A stretch of 64,000 bases of DNA from Xenorhabdus griffiniae (GTDB lineage: Bacteria; Pseudomonadota; Gammaproteobacteria; Enterobacterales; Enterobacteriaceae). Position numbers and translations under genes: made by a program. This document shows, piece after piece, positions 60,995 to 64,000 of the stretch. The notes below the pieces were generated by a model. The model ran no database searches. It saw only the letters and a program-made list of their open reading frames with translations, and was not told the DNA's origin. Every line of letters starts with the position of its first letter. Within the stretch, counting starts at the first letter, position 1. Location of the stretch: contig NZ_CP147737.1 of assembly GCF_037265215.1 (NCBI RefSeq), positions 2,636,001-2,700,000 of the forward strand, written 5' to 3'.

Positions 60995-62724
60995 AGCATT
61001 AACAGATCATCGGGATCGAGGTTAGAGAGAAAGTCGGGTTCGTCCCCCCCGTTCACCAGTAATCGGCTCAGGGCAGTAAACAGGGCAACAGGACCGTCGA
61101 TTTTGGACTCGGGCGTGGATTTGTTGGGGAAGATATTGTCGTTCTTGTCCGGTTTGACAGTCACGTTACTCATCATCCAGTTCATCACCGGGTGGGCGTT
61201 ATGGTGAAATTTACCGCTGTACACGGCCGCTTCCAATGATTTCATGGATTCGGACAGGTTGCGTACCGTCTGGGCGACCTCGACTAAAGGAATACCTTCT
61301 TCCGCTAAGGCTAAGCTGAACTGGACTGCACTCCACGGATCAAAACCCAGCTCTTTCAGATTTTCCCCGCTTATCCAAATCAACAGCTCTTCTTTTATTT
61401 GTGCATGATCAACAACTTCACCGTCCGTCAGGGTGAGCACTCCTAATTCAGCCCACTTGCGGTACAGTTCCGCCATCTGCCGTGAGCAACGTTCCAGCCG
61501 GCCTTCCGGTAACCAGAAGCGAAAATCAGCATGCACATGCCCGTTATTGCCCTGCCACACTTTCACAGCCGCACAGATATCAATCTTGTTCGCCAAATCC
61601 ACGCCCACCCACATCGGGTAGGTTTTCAGCTCATGCGGGGGTGCCAGCGGTTCGCAGTCGTCCCATTTGAGCATATCCATCCACGCGGATTCGGCCGTCA
61701 CCCACAAGTTCATGTGTTTGGTAAAGAAGTTATGCCGTGCTGACACTTGTTCTTTGGCCTTTTTCGCTAGCCGCCGTAAGTCATCCCAGCGTTTGCAAAT
61801 CCCCAGACCGGGATTGGCTTTCTGCCACACGGTCTCATCAAACGGGTCGTCCTCTTTATCCAGCGTGTAAATCAGGCCGAAAAAAGTGTCATCCGGCACC
61901 TGACCACGCAGCACCTTGACCGCATAGTCACGTAGCTCATAACAAATGCCTTCCTTGTTAAAGCCGGCCGTGGTGATCCCAAACAGCAGGGATTGCAGAC
62001 GCGCACCCGTGGCAGTTTCCAGTACGTCCCAAACATCGCGGGTCTTGTGTGCATGCAGCTCATCGACAATGCCACAGTGAATATTGAGACCGTCGAGGTT
62101 ATTAGCATCGCTGGACAACGGTTCAAACTTGGATGCGGATTGTTCCTGATAAATTGCCAGCTTGTTAAATTCAAACAACCTGCCTAATGTCGGTTTGGCC
62201 TGCTTGATCATGTTTTTCGCATCTTCAAACACAATGCGCGCCTGATCACGGGTGGTGGCCGCCGAATAGACTTCCGCCCCGCCCTCACTGTCGGCGCCCG
62301 TCATATACAACCCGATACCGGACGACAGTGTGGATTTGGCATTTTTACGCGCCACTTCGTTATAGGCGGTACGAAAACGGCGAACCATCACCGGCCGGCC
62401 ACTGCCGTCATTGCGCAGCACCACTTCCCCAGTCGCTTCATCCACTAACGGACGCACAAAGCCAAACAGGTTAATCAGAATAAAGACATGCCAGTCCATC
62501 AGTTCAATGGGTTTGCCTGCCAGTGCGCCTTTGACGTGTGGCACGAATTTGTAAAAGTTCAGGATATGCTGGGCGCGGGCTTCACTGAATATGATGTCTC
62601 GTGCTTCGCCTGTTTTCAGGTCATTTAGGAACCGCTGACAGGCAAGCTTCACCAGCTCACCGGATACAATCTCATCCGCCACGACCCGTTCGGCGTAGCG
62701 AATGCCATCGGCGACTTTTGCCAT
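60991..62724 (-). CDS. HK97-type terminase large subunit
   Basis: A 577-residue large terminase (Terminase_1). The ATPase has NEVARKNAKSTLSSGIGLY (Walker A) and IHCGIVDELHAHKT (Walker B); the nuclease begins MWVGVDLANKIDICA. It cuts and pumps concatemeric DNA into the HK97-type capsid. It follows terS by one base. Confidence 0.92.
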   Translation of the reverse strand: MAKVADGIRYAERVVADEIVSGELVKLACQRFLNDLKTGEARDIIFSEARAQHILNFYKFVPHVKGALAGKPIELMDWHVFILINLFGFVRPLVDEATGEVVLRNDGSGRPVMVRRFRTAYNEVARKNAKSTLSSGIGLYMTGADSEGGAEVYSAATTRDQARIVFEDAKNMIKQAKPTLGRLFEFNKLAIYQEQSASKFEPLSSDANNLDGLNIHCGIVDELHAHKTRDVWDVLETATGARLQSLLFGITTAGFNKEGICYELRDYAVKVLRGQVPDDTFFGLIYTLDKEDDPFDETVWQKANPGLGICKRWDDLRRLAKKAKEQVSARHNFFTKHMNLWVTAESAWMDMLKWDDCEPLAPPHELKTYPMWVGVDLANKIDICAAVKVWQGNNGHVHADFRFWLPEGRLERCSRQMAELYRKWAELGVLTLTDGEVVDHAQIKEELLIWISGENLKELGFDPWSAVQFSLALAEEGIPLVEVAQTVRNLSESMKSLEAAVYSGKFHHNAHPVMNWMMSNVTVKPDKNDNIFPNKSTPESKIDGPVALFTALSRLLVNGGDEPDFLSNLDPDDLLML

Positions 62725-62725
62725 G

Positions 62726-63187
62726 TTAATCTCTCATTTGTAACAGTTCCGCCAGCGGATCGGCCTTGTCTTCCCCTGCCATATTGACCTTTGTCCGACT
62801 GGAGGGCGACATGCCGAATGCACTGAGCATAGTGTGAATGCGTTTCCACGCATCGGCTTTCATGCCTGCGGCGGGATGCGCTTTAATCAACCCCTGATCG
62901 GTTCGGTAGGTGTAACCCTCGTTCTCCAATGTCTCGCAATGCGTCCGGTATTCGACGTAGGCCTCGATCAGCAACTCAAGCGCTTTGGCGTCAAGGCTGG
63001 TGAGTACGCCGACTTTATCCAGTTCCTGTGCGATCCGTTCATGCCAATACCGCCCCATTTTCCCAAAATGCTTAGGAACATTAGGCACCCCTTTTTCCGG
63101 CATCGGTTCATGGGCGTTAATTGGCCGTTTTGATGGGTTACCCCTCACCAAACGCAGGTGAGTCGGGGTTAGCGGTCGTCCTGCCAT
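62726..63187 (-). CDS. P27-family terminase small subunit
   Basis: A 153-residue P27-type small terminase. MAGRPLTPTHLRLVRGNPSKRPINAHEPMPEKGVPNVPKHFGKMGRYWHERIAQEL is diagnostic. ATG 63187 follows an AGGAG; the frame is open 54 bases upstream but that region lacks a RBS. It recognises the packaging site that should lie just upstream. Confidence 0.88.
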   Translation of the reverse strand: MAGRPLTPTHLRLVRGNPSKRPINAHEPMPEKGVPNVPKHFGKMGRYWHERIAQELDKVGVLTSLDAKALELLIEAYVEYRTHCETLENEGYTYRTDQGLIKAHPAAGMKADAWKRIHTMLSAFGMSPSSRTKVNMAGEDKADPLAELLQMRD

Positions 63188-63414
63188 GTGATTTCTCCTG
63201 TAAACTGGTGCAGTTGGGGCACCCCAAAAAAAGGTTTGCATTTCGCGGCGATCTGAAAAGAGGTAAGGCGGCGGTCCTTAAGGGTGAAAGTGGTAGCTAT
63301 TTGACCTCCCCTCCCCTGATGTGACCATGACGTCAGCAATGATTTCGATCGAAAATTAAATCATCGCAGCATTAATCAGCCTGTGACTGCTGATGTGATA
63401 ATGATGCATTGCAA
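63188..63414. other. intergenic region, probable cos/packaging site
   Basis: Between the HNH gene and terS, where HK97-like phages keep cos. It contains short inverted elements (GATTTCGATCGAAA-like near 63338-63352; CAGC...GCTG pairs near 63366-63395). No coding sequence. The exact nick sites cannot be read by eye. Confidence 0.35.
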
Positions 63415-63999
63415 CTAAATGTGAAGTTGATCACTGTATGCTTTTAGTTTTCTTCTGCTGGACGGTCCGCTCTTGCCTATTCTTGGGCTAAATACTTTCT
63501 CTATTGGCCAGCCCCTATCTAACCTCCACTGCAAACTTGCAAATGATAAGCCTAGGTATCCAGCCCATTCATTTAAACACATCGTTTTACCATGAGCAGT
63601 GTATCGCCTGTGTGAGCGTAGCCGCATAGCACGCGCTGTCTTATGATGCCCTCTTTTTTGGTTACAGGTCGGACAACTGGCTACGAGATTTTCTGGGCTA
63701 TTATTTGTTTTGCAATCATCAAGATGATCCACATGCATATCATCCCATGTCACAACAGACTCACACCAATGGCAGCGAAATGGACCATCACCATGATGCT
63801 GATAGTAAACAGCGCGGTGCTCGTAAATCCTGCAACTTTTTCTCTTCAGCGGATGATCAGGAGCATAAATCAATAAATAACCACCTGAGTGCTTCAGTTT
63901 GCCCTGCTTTAATGTTGAGCGTTTTTCTGTAGAGCCGTGTAGACGCATTCTCATGTAGTGTTTTTCACAATAAGGACTATTGCGAGAACGCACTTTTAA
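63415..63999 (-). CDS. HNH endonuclease (runs off right edge)
   Basis: The frame stays open to the window edge, so the beginning is outside. The part present starts SRNSPYCEKHYMRMRLHGST, a zinc-finger-like segment, then the HNH core FRCHWCESVVTWDDMHVDHLDDCKTNNSPENLVASCPTCNQKRG with two Cys pairs and catalytic His, and a C-terminal AP2/intron-nuclease-like DNA-binding part (MCLNEWAGYLGLSFASLQWRLDRGW). HNH proteins at this spot help the terminase cut cos in HK97-type phages; a homing endonuclease is the alternative. Confidence 0.85.
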   Translation of the reverse strand, partial: LKVRSRNSPYCEKHYMRMRLHGSTEKRSTLKQGKLKHSGGYLLIYAPDHPLKRKSCRIYEHRAVYYQHHGDGPFRCHWCESVVTWDDMHVDHLDDCKTNNSPENLVASCPTCNQKRGHHKTARAMRLRSHRRYTAHGKTMCLNEWAGYLGLSFASLQWRLDRGWPIEKVFSPRIGKSGPSSRRKLKAYSDQLHI

Positions 64000-64000
64000 G

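Noticed and set aside
1..64000. CRISPR arrays
   Set aside because: No regularly spaced identical repeats were seen; repeats found are isolated pairs or operator-like palindromes.

Overview
This window most likely comes from a chromosome of a Xenorhabdus/Photorhabdus-type member of the Enterobacterales. That is an inference from the enterobacterial lambda/HK97/P2/P4-type phage modules, the IS1- and IS5-family elements, and a stand-alone-domain NRPS-type gene cluster next to a defence island. Almost nothing here is core genome; it is a mosaic of mobile DNA. No rRNA gene, complete tRNA gene or CRISPR array was seen.

Layout. 0-3.3 kb: IS5-family transposase end, two orphan small genes, and a gutted P2-like prophage (portal fragment, deleted IS1-family element, integrase tail, tRNA-end-like sequence). 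3.6-5.7 kb: a complete-looking Thoeris system (thsB TIR, thsA SIR2-SLOG). 5.8-8.1 kb: a decayed IS1-family element split by a group II intron whose reverse transcriptase has an in-frame stop. 8.4-12.2 kb: an AT-rich five-step operon with a thymidylate-synthase homologue, a deoxynucleotide kinase, a 5-hydroxymethyl-dU DNA kinase-type protein (split by one in-frame TAA), a second TIR-like protein and an Nmad2-domain protein. This is the best candidate here for an undescribed system: base hypermodification genes tied to a TIR effector. 12.6-14.1 kb: Nlp/Ner-type regulator and tyrosine recombinase with a large inverted repeat. 14.9-27.5 kb: a tightly coupled twelve-gene natural-product operon on the minus strand (A-T module, free condensation domain, thioesterase, two non-haem iron oxygenases, DRE-TIM aldolase fused to a cupin, methyltransferase, acyl ligase, asparagine-synthetase-like amidotransferase, MFS exporter, alpha/beta hydrolase).

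28.1-43.1 kb: a defective prophage. It has one packaging module (TerS, TerL, DUF1073-type portal) whose Mu F-like head gene is fused in frame to the helicase half of a P4-like replication protein, with P4-type GGTGAACA repeats beside it. It also carries a lysis cassette (holin, P5-like lysin, Rz/Rz1), a frameshifted KilA-N gene, a toxin-antitoxin pair, an antiterminator-like gene, and a Tad2-like (DUF2829) protein, a family known to neutralise Thoeris. 43.2-64 kb: a second prophage, HK97-like head plus lambda-like tail, apparently complete from tail fibre back to the small terminase and HNH gene, with a single-gene cargo insertion between tail genes K and I and a programmed -1 frameshift in the G-T tail chaperones.

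How it fits together: a Thoeris system and a DNA-modification/TIR operon lie on one side of the biosynthetic cluster, and a prophage-borne candidate Thoeris antagonist lies on the other. All functions below rest on motif and family recognition by reading; no database search was run.
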